A model generated the notes under the pieces. It was not told the origin of the DNA. It saw only the letters and a list, made by a program, of their open reading frames with translations, and made no database searches. A stretch of DNA of 64,000 nucleotides from Anaerocolumna xylanovorans DSM 12503. GTDB lineage: Bacteria; Bacillota; Clostridia; Lachnospirales; Lachnospiraceae. Made by a program: the position numbers and the translations under genes. The stretch spans positions 58,724 through 122,723 of the forward strand of contig NZ_FRFD01000016.1 in the NCBI RefSeq assembly GCF_900143645.1, read 5' to 3'. The stretch's first letter is position 1. Each line of letters starts with the position of its first letter. Of this stretch, positions 44,963 to 53,260 are shown in pieces.

Positions 44963-45607
44963 ATGAACATCACTCTTGGTATGAAAGCCCCTGATTTTAC
45001 TTCAATGACAACCTTTGGACAAATTAATCTGTCTGACTATAATGGACACTGGGTTATTCTCTTTTCCCACCCGGGAGATTTTACTCCTGTATGCACAACC
45101 GAATTTGTTGCCTTTGCACAGGCCAATGACCAGTTTGAAGCATTGAATGCCAAACTAATCGGACTTAGCATAGACAGCAATACTTCCCATCTGGCATGGG
45201 TAAACCAGATATACCAGCTGACAGGAATTCAAATTCCTTTTCCTGTTATTGCAGACCGTATGGCCGATATTGCAAATCTATACGGCATGATATCCCCCAG
45301 CGTCAATAAACAGGAAACGGTACGGAATGTATTTTTCATTGATCCTGCACAGATCGTTCGTGCTATTTTGGTCTACCCATTAACAAACGGCAGAAATATT
45401 TACGAAATCCTTCGATTGTTAACCGCTATTCAAACGACTGACAAATGTAATGTCATAACTCCCGCAAACTGGGAACCCGGTAATCCTGTTATGGTTCCTC
45501 CGCCCGGTACTTATAACCAGCTACAGGAACGTGCCAATCCCCCCGGAGAACCAGGGCTTAATTGTATGGACTGGTTCTGGTGCTATAAAGAGGATATTTG
45601 CAAATAA
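44963..45607 (+). CDS. Peroxiredoxin (1-Cys/Prx6-like)
   Basis: ATG 44963 (MNITLGMKAPDFTS) is preferred over the upstream frame from 44840. The 214-residue protein contains FSHPGDFTPVCTTEFVAF, with the peroxidatic cysteine and TxxC active site, and a long C-terminal arm as in Prx6/AhpC2. The C-terminus is unusual: NCMDWFWCYKEDIC holds three cysteines, so a resolving function is possible. It reduces peroxides. It is the second oxidative-stress enzyme in the window with sod. Confidence 0.9.
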   Translation: MNITLGMKAPDFTSMTTFGQINLSDYNGHWVILFSHPGDFTPVCTTEFVAFAQANDQFEALNAKLIGLSIDSNTSHLAWVNQIYQLTGIQIPFPVIADRMADIANLYGMISPSVNKQETVRNVFFIDPAQIVRAILVYPLTNGRNIYEILRLLTAIQTTDKCNVITPANWEPGNPVMVPPPGTYNQLQERANPPGEPGLNCMDWFWCYKEDICK

Positions 45608-45623
45608 GAATTTTTAATTTTAA

Positions 45624-45679
45624 GGGGGATGTTACAGGATGATTGACACCTGACTGCCAATCATTCTGTAACATCCCCC
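45624..45679. terminator. Long hairpin spanning the 3' end of the GT2-GtrA gene
   Basis: A 22-bp stem with one wobble (45624-45645 with 45658-45679) and a 12-base loop. It includes the last codons and TAA stop of the minus-strand glycosyltransferase gene. Flanking T-runs are poor, so it may protect or terminate the transcript, or be an inserted palindrome. Confidence 0.55.
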
Positions 45680-46807
45680 GATCATTGTTCTCGCAGGAGA
45701 ACAGCCTGTTAATAACATCACCGTAATAATGATTACCGCTAAAAAATACTTTCTCCTTTTTACCGTTGTTTTTCTAAAAATAATAAATCTTTGCACTGTG
45801 AAACTTATAATAAATAAAAGCACTTCTGTTATCAGTTTTGCCATTGCCCGGTTTAGATTGAGTAAATTATTCAGGGCATATAAAATACATGTATTTAATG
45901 CCAGTATTCCGCCGGCAAGCATGGCATAATGAATGATGGATTTCATCCGGTTTTCTTTACACCGGAATACAAAGGTGCTGTTTAGAAAATAATTAAAAGC
46001 AGCACTGACAAAACGGGCAGCGATATTGCCCCAGATTAGGGCTATCCCATCTGCCGCCCCCATCTTGCCAAACATCCATACCAGTGGAAAAAATATCAAG
46101 TAGTCCAGCAAAAAGCTTAAAAAGGAAGCTCCTGAAAAAGCCAGAAGATTGCCATAGATCCGGATGGAATCCCATATCACCCGGAAATGCGAGCATGAAT
46201 TTTTGCTATCATGATAAATTGTGGCAATGGGTACTTCTGATATTTTGAGATCTCTTCTTACACAGTAGAGCAGGACATTCATTTCATATTCAAAGCGTTC
46301 CCCTTTTACATTTAGTAATTGATGTATCATTTTATAAGAAAACGCCCTAAGTCCAGTCTGAGTATCGGATATCCATTTGCCGTTAAATAAACGAAAAACA
46401 TATTTTGTAATGGTATTGCCAATCAGCGAAGGAAAGGGAACCTTCCCGGTGAAACTGCGGACGCCTAAAACCAAGTCAGAACTGCTGTTATGCAGTTCAT
46501 AAAGAATACGAACGGCATCTACCGGCCGGTGCTGTCCATCTGCATCTAATATAACAACATTATCCTCCTCATCAAAATTATCGAATATATATTTTAATGC
46601 GGTTTTTATTGCTGCTCCTTTTCCCCGATTGACGCCATGTGTCAGAACCACTGCATATTCATCTAATTTATGAAAGATATCAAGTGCGCTTTGGTCACTT
46701 CCGTCATTGACTACCACTATATGATTTAATTTCTTTTTATACAGTTCCTCTACAAGATGAATTAATTTCATATCCGGATTATAAGCCGGAATTATTATAA
46801 TGTCCAT
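45632..46807 (-). CDS. Glycosyltransferase family 2 fused to a GtrA-like membrane domain
   Basis: Residues 1-215 are a GT2 domain of the dolichyl-phosphate mannose synthase type (IIIPAYNP, VVVNDGSDQSA, VILDADGQHRP, SDTQTGLRAFS). Residues about 220-350 form four GtrA-like membrane segments ending FIVQRFIIFRK-like. A further C-terminal segment of about 42 residues, with a membrane stretch and LLTGCSP, follows and its tail is encoded inside the hairpin at 45624-45679. Such fusions make and flip polyprenyl-linked sugars for cell-surface glycosylation. No other polysaccharide genes are adjacent. Confidence 0.88.
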   Translation of the reverse strand: MDIIIIPAYNPDMKLIHLVEELYKKKLNHIVVVNDGSDQSALDIFHKLDEYAVVLTHGVNRGKGAAIKTALKYIFDNFDEEDNVVILDADGQHRPVDAVRILYELHNSSSDLVLGVRSFTGKVPFPSLIGNTITKYVFRLFNGKWISDTQTGLRAFSYKMIHQLLNVKGERFEYEMNVLLYCVRRDLKISEVPIATIYHDSKNSCSHFRVIWDSIRIYGNLLAFSGASFLSFLLDYLIFFPLVWMFGKMGAADGIALIWGNIAARFVSAAFNYFLNSTFVFRCKENRMKSIIHYAMLAGGILALNTCILYALNNLLNLNRAMAKLITEVLLFIISFTVQRFIIFRKTTVKRRKYFLAVIIITVMLLTGCSPARTMIGGCYRMIGSQVSIIL

Positions 46808-47167
46808 AATTGCTACTCCTTCCAGAGTTATTTCTATTACACTCTAAAGTTCACTATAGAAGTATGGACAATCTTCTGAAACAAATTCATAATAAGAAGA
46901 TTCTATGCTTATAAATGTGACGGAAACTCATAAAAGTTTGTACCGGCTTACTCTATCAATGACCAGGTTTGGGTTATAGAGAATTCGTTCACAGTCTTTT
47001 CATAAGGGCCAGCAGGTAATCCTGCCGACCCTCCCCTTTTTACATACCAATTTATTTAAAGATGCAATATTTTTAAATTTATCACCTAATGAATTGAATC
47101 CCATGAGATTGAAGTATATAATAACAAAGAAAAGATTTACGCGCCCGATGAAGAAATGGAGAGAAAA
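46808..47167. other. Intergenic region between GT2-GtrA and the radical SAM gene
   Basis: I see no gene. A GC-rich imperfect hairpin followed by TTTTT (about 47006-47044) could terminate plus-strand transcription; an AATCTTCT/AGAAGATT dyad lies near 46870-46905. Confidence 0.45.
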
Positions 47168-48280
47168 ATGCCACCAATCAGTGTATTAATAAAGCCATCC
47201 TCCGGCAATTGTAATCTTAGATGCAACTATTGCTTTTACTATGATACCATCTCAAAACGTTCCCAGCCCAACTACGGCTTTATGAGCGAGGCCGTGCTGG
47301 AGCAAGTCCTTCAAAAAGTACTGGCTTATGCAGAGGGCGAATGTACGATAGCTTACCAGGGCGGCGAACCTACCTTGATCGGTCTTGACTTTTTTAAAAA
47401 ATCCATTGAATTACAACATAAATATAATATAAATCATGTTAAAATATATAACGCGATTCAGACAAATGGATATTATTCGGATAAGGAATGGGCAAGGTTC
47501 TATGCAGAGAACAATTTTCTTGTAGGCGTGTCCCTGGATGGGGGACCGAAAACACATGACCTTTATAGATTGAATGCCAAAGGCGAAGGAAGCTTTTATC
47601 GTGTGATGGATACCATTTCACTGTTCAAAAAATACAATGTACAGTTCAATATTCTATCTGTCGTTAACAGTAAAACAGCCTCTCAAATCGAACGTAATTA
47701 TGAGTTCTATAAAAAGCATAATCTAAAATATCTGCAATTCATAGCCTGCCTGGATCCAATTGGGGAGGAGCCAGGTCAAAGGGATTATTCTCTTTTGCCC
47801 GAAGCATACGGAGAATTCTTAATTAAATTGTTTCATTTATGGTATCAGGATTTATTGCAGGATACCCAGCCCTATATCCGTCAATTTGAAAATTATATTT
47901 CAATTTTATTAGGTTATGCTCCGGAATCCTGCGACATGAAAGGAATCTGCGGCAAACAATATGTCGTTGAGGCGGACGGTTCCGTATATCCCTGTGATTT
48001 TTATGTAATGGATGAATACCTGCTCGGTAACTTTTGTAACAGCACTGTGGAGCAGATTGACGACTCCAGAAGCAGGATTGGGTTCATAGAAAAGTCACTG
48101 CACCATGATGCAGCATGCGATGAATGCAAGTTCTATGCCATCTGCCGCGGCGGCTGTACAAGAAACCGGCAGTTAGCAGAACCATATCATCAACACTTTT
48201 GTAAATCTTATCAGATGTTTTTTGAAGCGTGCCTGCCGCAAATGCTTGAAATAGCAGATATCCTATATAATAGGATATAG
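47168..48280 (+). CDS. Anaerobic sulfatase-maturating-type radical SAM/SPASM enzyme
   Basis: ATG 47168 (MPPISVLIKPSSGNC) lies 7 bases after GGAGAG; a frame from 47156 adds only four residues. The 370-residue protein has CNLRCNYCFYYD for the radical SAM cluster, AYQGGEPTLIGLDFF, and a C-terminal SPASM region (CGKQYVVEADGSVYPCDFYV, CDECKFYAICRGGCTRNR). The family oxidises Cys or Ser of sulfatases to formylglycine. No sulfatase gene is nearby, so the substrate is open; a peptide-modifying role is also possible. Confidence 0.87.
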   Translation: MPPISVLIKPSSGNCNLRCNYCFYYDTISKRSQPNYGFMSEAVLEQVLQKVLAYAEGECTIAYQGGEPTLIGLDFFKKSIELQHKYNINHVKIYNAIQTNGYYSDKEWARFYAENNFLVGVSLDGGPKTHDLYRLNAKGEGSFYRVMDTISLFKKYNVQFNILSVVNSKTASQIERNYEFYKKHNLKYLQFIACLDPIGEEPGQRDYSLLPEAYGEFLIKLFHLWYQDLLQDTQPYIRQFENYISILLGYAPESCDMKGICGKQYVVEADGSVYPCDFYVMDEYLLGNFCNSTVEQIDDSRSRIGFIEKSLHHDAACDECKFYAICRGGCTRNRQLAEPYHQHFCKSYQMFFEACLPQMLEIADILYNRI

Positions 48281-48355
48281 ATTAATCCATTAATTATAGT
48301 TTAATAATATCGAACTGCGCGTTTATAAAAATTATTTTCTGTAGCAGTTAAAAGT

Positions 48356-49003
48356 CTACTTAACCTCTACTCCCAAAAGGCGCGCTAAAACTGCCGCTTG
48401 ATAGATATCCACAATTGCTCCTACAAGTTCTTTATTACTATCGGAAAGTATAATTCCTTCTATCCTGCTTTCTCTAAAATCGATATTTTTTAAAGGAGTT
48501 TTAAAAAAATCACAATTATTTAATGTGACATCATGAAATTCCAAATCTTTTAAAATGCATTCCGCCAGACAGGCATTGCTATAGTCTGATGAAGATAGAA
48601 TGGTTTTCTGTATTTTAGAATGTTCAAAATTAGAGTAAGTAAAGTTAGAATCCGAAAAAAGCACATGCTTTATCGTTGAATTTTGGAACCTAGTTCCTAC
48701 CCCTTTACACAAGGTGAATTCCACTTGGTTAAAATAGCAGTTCTCAAAGGTACAGTTGGAAATATCACAATTCTTAAAATATATATTCGTAAATCCTGAC
48801 TTATTAAAGTTGCAATTTAATAACCTGCAATTATTAAATTCAACATTATTATAATCTATTCCTGACAAGTCTTCACCGGTAAGATAATCTGATGAAAACA
48901 ACAATCTTTCTGCTGCCTGCTCCTGCGCCTGTAATTCTATAATCTGATTTAGCATCGGACCCACTTCTCTTAACTCTGTTACCTGTGGTGCATTAATCTT
49001 CAT
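48356..49003 (-). CDS. Pentapeptide-repeat protein
   Basis: The 215-residue protein has consecutive A/C-[NDS]-[LF]-x-x type repeats from about 50 to 190 (NNVEFNNCRLLNCNFNKSG...), which form a right-handed beta-helix. Similar proteins include quinolone-resistance Qnr proteins and others of unknown role. Residues 1-40 form a short helix, and the C-terminus (VGAIVDIYQAAVLARLLGVEV) is helical and may dimerise as in Qnr. No target can be assigned. No AGGAGG is evident beyond GAGGAT before the ATG. Confidence 0.85.
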   Translation of the reverse strand: MKINAPQVTELREVGPMLNQIIELQAQEQAAERLLFSSDYLTGEDLSGIDYNNVEFNNCRLLNCNFNKSGFTNIYFKNCDISNCTFENCYFNQVEFTLCKGVGTRFQNSTIKHVLFSDSNFTYSNFEHSKIQKTILSSSDYSNACLAECILKDLEFHDVTLNNCDFFKTPLKNIDFRESRIEGIILSDSNKELVGAIVDIYQAAVLARLLGVEVK

Positions 49004-49226
49004 TTATACCATCCTCATATGCTTTTTATGTGATTTATCAAAAATATTGTAACCATTTGAATTTTAATTTACAAGACGAACTTAGAAATTAATGCAAGTA
49101 TTTTCAGCTTGGCAGGTTTTCATGGATTACTCAATAACTCATCCAAATACATTCAGTCCTTGGCAGACTGCCTCCGGGTATCTTAAAAGTGTTCTTATCT
49201 GTCACCTTACTTCTTCATTTTGGGTA

Positions 49227-49254
49227 TAAAAAACTACCAACTGATAGTTGGTAG
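49227..49254 (-). terminator. Terminator of the GNAT gene
   Basis: CTACCAACT-GAT-AGTTGGTAG, a perfect 9-bp stem, is followed on the minus strand by TTTTTTATA. Confidence 0.88.
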
Positions 49255-49274
49255 CCGTATTTATAAACTGCGGT

Positions 49275-49745
49275 TTATTTTTCATATATCGGATCATGAT
49301 TGATGGTGCTCACTTCATCGGTTTTCTTGTATCCAAGTGAATCCCAAAATGTTTCGTTGCTATCCGAAGTAAGGTATATATTCCTGACACCATTTGAATA
49401 AAGATTCTTTTCAGCATGTGAAATTAACCTTGCACCTAATCCAGATTTTCTAAAAACAGGGTCAATATAAATTTCTCTGATAAACCCCCATCCTTCTCGT
49501 TCACACCAGTTACTTTGTGGAGTGTCAATCTGAAAGAAAATAAATCCAACCGGTTCCTCATTAAGAAATAACAAATCCAGTGTACTTGTTCCCGATATTG
49601 AAAACTCCCCAATTTCGGTACATGCCTTACATATCTCTTTTTCCGTTATCTCAATTTTAAAATCATTTCTAAAGTATTTCGTAAACATTTTTATAAAATA
49701 TTGCATATACCCATTATTAAATGAACGAATTTCGATATTTTCCAA
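49275..49745 (-). CDS. GNAT-family N-acetyltransferase
   Basis: The 156-residue protein has the GNAT core: FLNEEPVGFIFFQID, REIYIDPVFRKSGLGARLISHAEK (the acetyl-CoA binding R/Q-x-x-G-x-G/A motif), and NIYLTSDSNETFWDSLGYKKTD. The TTG start is about 12 bases after GGGAGG, so the exact start is uncertain. The acceptor substrate is unknown. It has a strong terminator and is monocistronic. Confidence 0.85.
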   Translation of the reverse strand: MENIEIRSFNNGYMQYFIKMFTKYFRNDFKIEITEKEICKACTEIGEFSISGTSTLDLLFLNEEPVGFIFFQIDTPQSNWCEREGWGFIREIYIDPVFRKSGLGARLISHAEKNLYSNGVRNIYLTSDSNETFWDSLGYKKTDEVSTINHDPIYEK

Positions 49746-49970
49746 ATTCAGCTTTTACCTCCCAAAGTACTTCTTTCTGTGATGTATATTACACCATTTT
49801 CTATCAACTATCAATATTCAGCTTTGATTTATTCAAATCTTAATTAAACCTAACAGTAATCTATTCTCATTTTTGCTAACTTTAAAATGTTATTTTCATT
49901 ATTTCCCACTTGATTACTTGTATTTTTTTCCAATTGTTTTATAATGAAACTACAAAAGGGAGGAAAAAAT

Positions 49971-50447
49971 ATGAAAAAACTCAAGAAAATATTATCTCAA
50001 TTAATGCTAATTGTATGTTTAAGTACTTTTATAACACCTAATGTTGCAGTAATTACTAACTTGCCCGTTGTCGCAACAGCGCAAGCTGCTTATAACAAAG
50101 AAACAATTAACGATGTACAAGAAGCTTTAAACAACGAAGGATATAATTGCGGTACTCCAGATGGTGTTGTTGGTAAAAATACCAAAACTGCAATTAAAAA
50201 ATACCAAAAAGATAACAAGCTTAAAATTACAGGAACTATTAATAACACTCTTTTGAAATCATTAGGTGTTACTGTTACCAAAAGCGCATCTTCCAGTACC
50301 GCCAAAACTGAAGCAACCGTTTATATAACAAGAACTGGTTCTAAATACCATAGGGCCGGATGCCGCTATTTAAGGCAATCCCAAATTGCTATCTCTTTAT
50401 CAGATGCTAAGAGAAATTATGAACCATGCTCTGTTTGTAATCCATAG
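49971..50447 (+). CDS. Secreted peptidoglycan-binding (PGBD) protein with C-terminal cysteine motif
   Basis: ATG 49971 follows GGGAGG by 7 bases. The 158-residue protein has a signal peptide (residues 1-35, cleavage near ATAQAA), a PG-binding-1 domain (INDVQEALNNEGYNCGTPDGVVGKNT..., about 40-95), a Ser/Thr-rich linker, and a C-terminal module TRTGSKYHRAGCRYL...PCSVCNP with H and four cysteines that resembles the zinc-binding tail found on some thermonucleases. Probably wall-attached, with the tail binding metal. It has no catalytic domain. Confidence 0.85.
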   Translation: MKKLKKILSQLMLIVCLSTFITPNVAVITNLPVVATAQAAYNKETINDVQEALNNEGYNCGTPDGVVGKNTKTAIKKYQKDNKLKITGTINNTLLKSLGVTVTKSASSSTAKTEATVYITRTGSKYHRAGCRYLRQSQIAISLSDAKRNYEPCSVCNP

Positions 50448-50632
50448 ATTCCATGTTCTTCCTGAAGAATCTTCTTTGGAATAATCTCTTTGTAGAAATA
50501 GATTAACCCCGGAGGTAACTTGAACTGTACCCCGTCTACTCTAAGGGGAGCATATCCATAACCCTCCGGGATTTTTCTGTTATAGAAATTAAGTATGTTT
50601 ATACTATTCGTTTCAAATTCTAAACATCGTAC
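50417..50632 (-). pseudogene. Unannotated open frame without start codon (possible gene remnant)
   Basis: Minus-strand frame of 71 codons, open from 50632 to TAA at 50417, with no ATG, GTG or TTG plus Shine-Dalgarno. Its middle reads IPEGYGYAPLRVDGVQF and LPPGLIYFYKEIIPKKILQ, with amino-acid-like composition and codon choices typical of the genome. It runs in a different frame from, and partly overlaps, the zinc-finger gene above it, and overlaps the PGBD gene antisense at its end. I do not recognise a family; it may be a decayed gene end or a frameshifted C-terminus of the zinc-finger gene. Confidence 0.4.
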
Positions 50633-50796
50633 TCAAATCCATGCCCATCACATGATGGGCATGTCCTATTTCCTGTCCCATTACAAACATTACATACATC
50701 ATAGCCATAATCTTTGCTCTCACCACAAAATTCACAAGTTACCTGACCGCTACCTCCGCAGTAAGTACAAGTATGATGTGGAAAATCCTCTGCCAT
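50620..50796 (-). CDS. Mini zinc-finger protein (DnaJ cysteine-rich-like), gene B
   Basis: ATG 50796 (MAEDFPHHTCTYC) has GGGAGG 7 bases upstream. The 58-residue protein consists of four CxxC units: CTYCGGSG, CEFCGES, CNVCNGTG and CPSCDGHG, ending FEYDV. This is the zinc arrangement of the DnaJ cysteine-rich domain without J domain or substrate domains. It starts 17 bases after gene A, so the two are co-transcribed. Function unknown. Confidence 0.78.
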   Translation of the reverse strand: MAEDFPHHTCTYCGGSGQVTCEFCGESKDYGYDVCNVCNGTGNRTCPSCDGHGFEYDV

Positions 50797-50812
50797 AATA
50801 GTTCCTCCCTGT

Positions 50813-51013
50813 TTAATCTTCTGCATCTTCAATATAAGCGCTACCATGACATTCGGGACATACAACCTTTCCGCTTCTGCCACAATAAAAACAAGGCTCA
50901 TACATATAAGGCTCTTCACATGGTAAAAGTCTTGTTTCATCATTTCCTGTTCCATTGCAATATGTACAATCAACTTCTCCAGTACCATTACATGTTCTGC
51001 AATATACTCTCAT
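50813..51013 (-). CDS. Mini zinc-finger protein (DnaJ cysteine-rich-like), gene A
   Basis: The 66-residue protein has CRTCNGTG, CTYCNGTG, CFYCGRSG and CPECHGSA in the same order as the four motifs of a DnaJ zinc domain. The last motif lacks the final glycine. ATG 51013 has GAGGCC nearby. It is the first gene of a two-gene unit with gene B, apparently a duplicate. Role could be redox, metal-binding or client-binding; none is proven. Confidence 0.76.
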   Translation of the reverse strand: MRVYCRTCNGTGEVDCTYCNGTGNDETRLLPCEEPYMYEPCFYCGRSGKVVCPECHGSAYIEDAED

Positions 51014-51144
51014 TATTATAGGCCTCCGCTTATATATTAATAATTGACAAATAAATTATACTTATTAGTGTTATGATATGCAAGATAAAACCTCCAGCAC
51101 TTTTTAACTCTTTCTGCCGGCGATGGCCTTTTGTTACAATCCAT

Positions 51145-51170
51145 GAAAAAAGCACCCGTTTCCGAGTGCT
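51145..51170 (-). terminator. Terminator of the tRNA-Ala gene
   Basis: AGCACTCG-GAAA-CGGGTGCT (with one G-U pair) is followed by TTTTTTC on the minus strand. Confidence 0.82.
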
Positions 51171-51222
51171 GTTGACTTCTTTATAACCGATCTAACCCTT
51201 GATTTTACCGTCTTTCCTAAGA

Positions 51223-51295
51223 TGGAGCATAGGGGACTTGAACCCCTGACCCCCACACTGCCAGTGTGGTGCGCTCCCAACTGCGCTAATGCCCC
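51223..51295 (-). tRNA. tRNA-Ala (anticodon GGC)
   Basis: 73 bases on the minus strand fold as a full cloverleaf: acceptor GGGGCAT/ATGCTCC, with the G3-U70 pair that identifies alanine tRNA, D arm GCGC, anticodon stem CCACA/TGTGG with loop CTGGCAG, T arm AGGGG-TTCAAGT-CCCCT and discriminator A. CCA is not encoded. A terminator follows at 51145. Confidence 0.96.
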
Positions 51296-51433
51296 GAACT
51301 ATTTTTACTATATCATGAATTTGTCTTATTTTCAAGTTATTTTTAATAATTCCCGCATTTGTTCAAAAGTCTTCTATTGACAACCTTCTCTTGCTGCTTC
51401 ATACTGAAAATAGATTATCTGCGGAGGGAATAT

Positions 51434-52186
51434 ATGAAAAAACTATTGTCTTTTTTGTTGGTATTTTCAATAATAATTACACTGGTAACACCGGCTCATT
51501 CTGTAAACGCTGCCGCTCCTGCCCTTAGTAAAGAGAAACTGACTTTGAGTGTAGGAAAAAGCTATACTCTTAAGCTTCTAAACATTTCCGGTACTGTTAT
51601 CTGGAGCAGTGATAACAAAAAAGTTGCAAGTATTACTGCAAAAGGAAAAATTAAGGCACTGTCCGTGGGACATTGCACAATTATAGCTGAAAACAAGGGA
51701 AAGAAATATAAATGCAGCCTCAATGTAACAGCTAAAACCGCAGAGGTTATTCTGCCTGCCTTACTCTTTGACAAAACTTCTCCCATAGATTATTCTAAGC
51801 AGTTTAAACTGGACATTCCGCAGTATATAAGCGTTAAGCCCTATGATGATGCATATGTTAAAGTTATCATGTATGATAAGGAACGGCTGAAGTTCTTAAA
51901 GAAATACAATGCTTCCTTTAATGACTGCCTGAAGAAAATCCTAAGTTCGGACGGCTTTGAAATATTTACTGATATGAAAGCAGATAAGCTTTTTAAAAGT
52001 GTAAAAATCTATACAGACAAAGAAAGTTATCAGGCTTCGATGGCTGATTTATCTACAGTTTATACCGTTTCTGTCATCAGTGACACCATCCAGGGTTTAA
52101 ATCTCATTGATGCAGCAGACAGAAAATGCAGCATCCGGATCATTGACACAAAAACAGGCAAGCTGTTATATCCCGCAAAACCGTAA
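51434..52186 (+). CDS. Secreted protein with one Ig-like (BIG2) domain
   Basis: ATG 51434 has GGAGGG 6 bases upstream. The 250-residue product has a signal peptide (MKKLLSFLLVFSIIITLVTPAHSVNA), a BIG2 domain at about 30-105 (KLTLSVGKSYTLKLLN...WSSDNKKVASITAKGKIKALSVGHCTII), and a C-terminal region of about 145 residues that I do not recognise. It resembles the four-domain protein at 42057 in its N-terminal part. Surface or matrix function likely. Confidence 0.84.
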   Translation: MKKLLSFLLVFSIIITLVTPAHSVNAAAPALSKEKLTLSVGKSYTLKLLNISGTVIWSSDNKKVASITAKGKIKALSVGHCTIIAENKGKKYKCSLNVTAKTAEVILPALLFDKTSPIDYSKQFKLDIPQYISVKPYDDAYVKVIMYDKERLKFLKKYNASFNDCLKKILSSDGFEIFTDMKADKLFKSVKIYTDKESYQASMADLSTVYTVSVISDTIQGLNLIDAADRKCSIRIIDTKTGKLLYPAKP

Positions 52187-52188
52187 GG

Positions 52189-52452
52189 TTATATCGCTTT
52201 GCTTATAACTTGAATTACAAGGCATAGTATTCCAATTAACAATACCGCTCCTATCAGTAGTCCGGAAGGAAAGGAACTATAACTGTAAAATATAAAGATT
52301 GTACCGACCAAGACAATTCCTGTGCCATTGATGCGTGACTGCAAAGGAATATTTTTAACACCTTCGTATTTTCTAAGTAGTGGGACCCGTCCTTTTACAA
52401 TCATATATAAGCCAAAGAAAATGAGTAAAATTTCACCGATATAAGCAATCAT
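52189..52452 (-). CDS. Small membrane protein of unknown function
   Basis: ATG 52452 (MIAYIGEILL) is 5-6 bases after GAGGAGG; a frame from 52482 would overlap the neighbouring gene. The 87 residues have three hydrophobic segments (about 3-20, 43-59, 64-85) and a basic loop. I do not recognise a family. It runs convergently with the BIG2 gene and follows the next gene, probably as an operon. Confidence 0.65.
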   Translation of the reverse strand: MIAYIGEILLIFFGLYMIVKGRVPLLRKYEGVKNIPLQSRINGTGIVLVGTIFIFYSYSSFPSGLLIGAVLLIGILCLVIQVISKAI

Positions 52453-52482
52453 ACCAGCCCTCCTCTTTTCACTTTTTTGCAA

Positions 52483-52944
52483 TCATTCAGCACTATAGAT
52501 CTTTACATCTGCTCTGTCAAGCGTCAGCGTATCCCAGCCGGAATCCGCCATAATCTTCAAATTTAGGGTATATACCTTATTTAGATTATACCACCGCTCA
52601 CCTTTCGGCTCTTCCGTGATGTAATGAACAGCATAACTTCCAGTAAAATCTTCCTTGGAGGAACCACCTCTAAGTGGTACTTCTCCGTCTATATCACAGT
52701 CTATCTTTCCAATCTTTTTGACTTCCGCTGTCAGATTCCCGTTTGCATCCCTTGCATTTTTGTATTCCAAAGAAAATGAGTCATAATACTTATTCCCCAT
52801 TTTTATTTCTGTATAGGTTGCTCTCCAGTTTTCATTTTCTCCATAGAATATAAATGTATTCTTATTATTTATTTCTCTATAATACAATACCGAAAGAATA
52901 ATAGCTGCTGTAAAAGCTATTACAAAGAGTATCTTCCATTTCAT
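52483..52944 (-). CDS. Membrane-anchored protein of unknown function
   Basis: The frame is open to 53037 but ATG 52944 (MKWKILFVIAFTAAIILSVLYYREI) gives a membrane anchor at its start; MGIN at 52956 is an alternative and no clear ribosome binding site is seen for either. The 153-residue protein has a single N-terminal segment and a beta-rich extracellular region of about 125 residues. The extra N-terminal 31 codons of the longer frame are encoded within a dispersed repeat, so that start is doubtful. No family recognised. Confidence 0.62.
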   Translation of the reverse strand: MKWKILFVIAFTAAIILSVLYYREINNKNTFIFYGENENWRATYTEIKMGNKYYDSFSLEYKNARDANGNLTAEVKKIGKIDCDIDGEVPLRGGSSKEDFTGSYAVHYITEEPKGERWYNLNKVYTLNLKIMADSGWDTLTLDRADVKIYSAE

Positions 52945-52950
52945 ATTTAT

Positions 52951-53060
52951 ACCCATTGCATATCGCAGGCTTGCCCGCTGTCTGCAATCTGCCACAAATA
53001 AAAATGAGTGAAAGAATCCATTATGGCAGCCTTTCATTTTCTGAATTTTCTTTCACTCTT
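52951..53060. repeat. Dispersed two-hairpin repeat upstream of the 52483 gene
   Basis: Minus-strand reading: GTGAAAGAA...TTCTTTCAC, an enlarged first hairpin, then GGCAG, a GC-rich second hairpin (GCAGACAGCGGGCAAGCCTGC) and ATATGCAATGGG. It differs from the other copies by a longer first loop. Confidence 0.6.
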
Positions 53061-53260
53061 TGCCTTCCTTATGTAAAACACTGTCTCAAAGTATGATTTT
53101 GATTTGACTCTATACAATCATATCTTAAAATTTAACCTTTTGTGCCTTTTTTCATTCCGCGCTTTCTCTCCCATAATTATACAACGGTTTTACATAAAAA
53201 ACAATGCCATCAATAGTACCATAACTTGCATATATTAGAGTAAAATCCCGGAGGTGTGCT

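Noticed and set aside
46808..47167. A riboswitch in the leader of the radical SAM gene
   Set aside because: I could not find a conserved core of any known class; only weak dyads are visible.
47168..48280. Bacteriocin or sactipeptide biosynthesis centred on the radical SAM enzyme
   Set aside because: No precursor peptide, transporter or immunity gene is adjacent, so the reading as anSME-like is safer.
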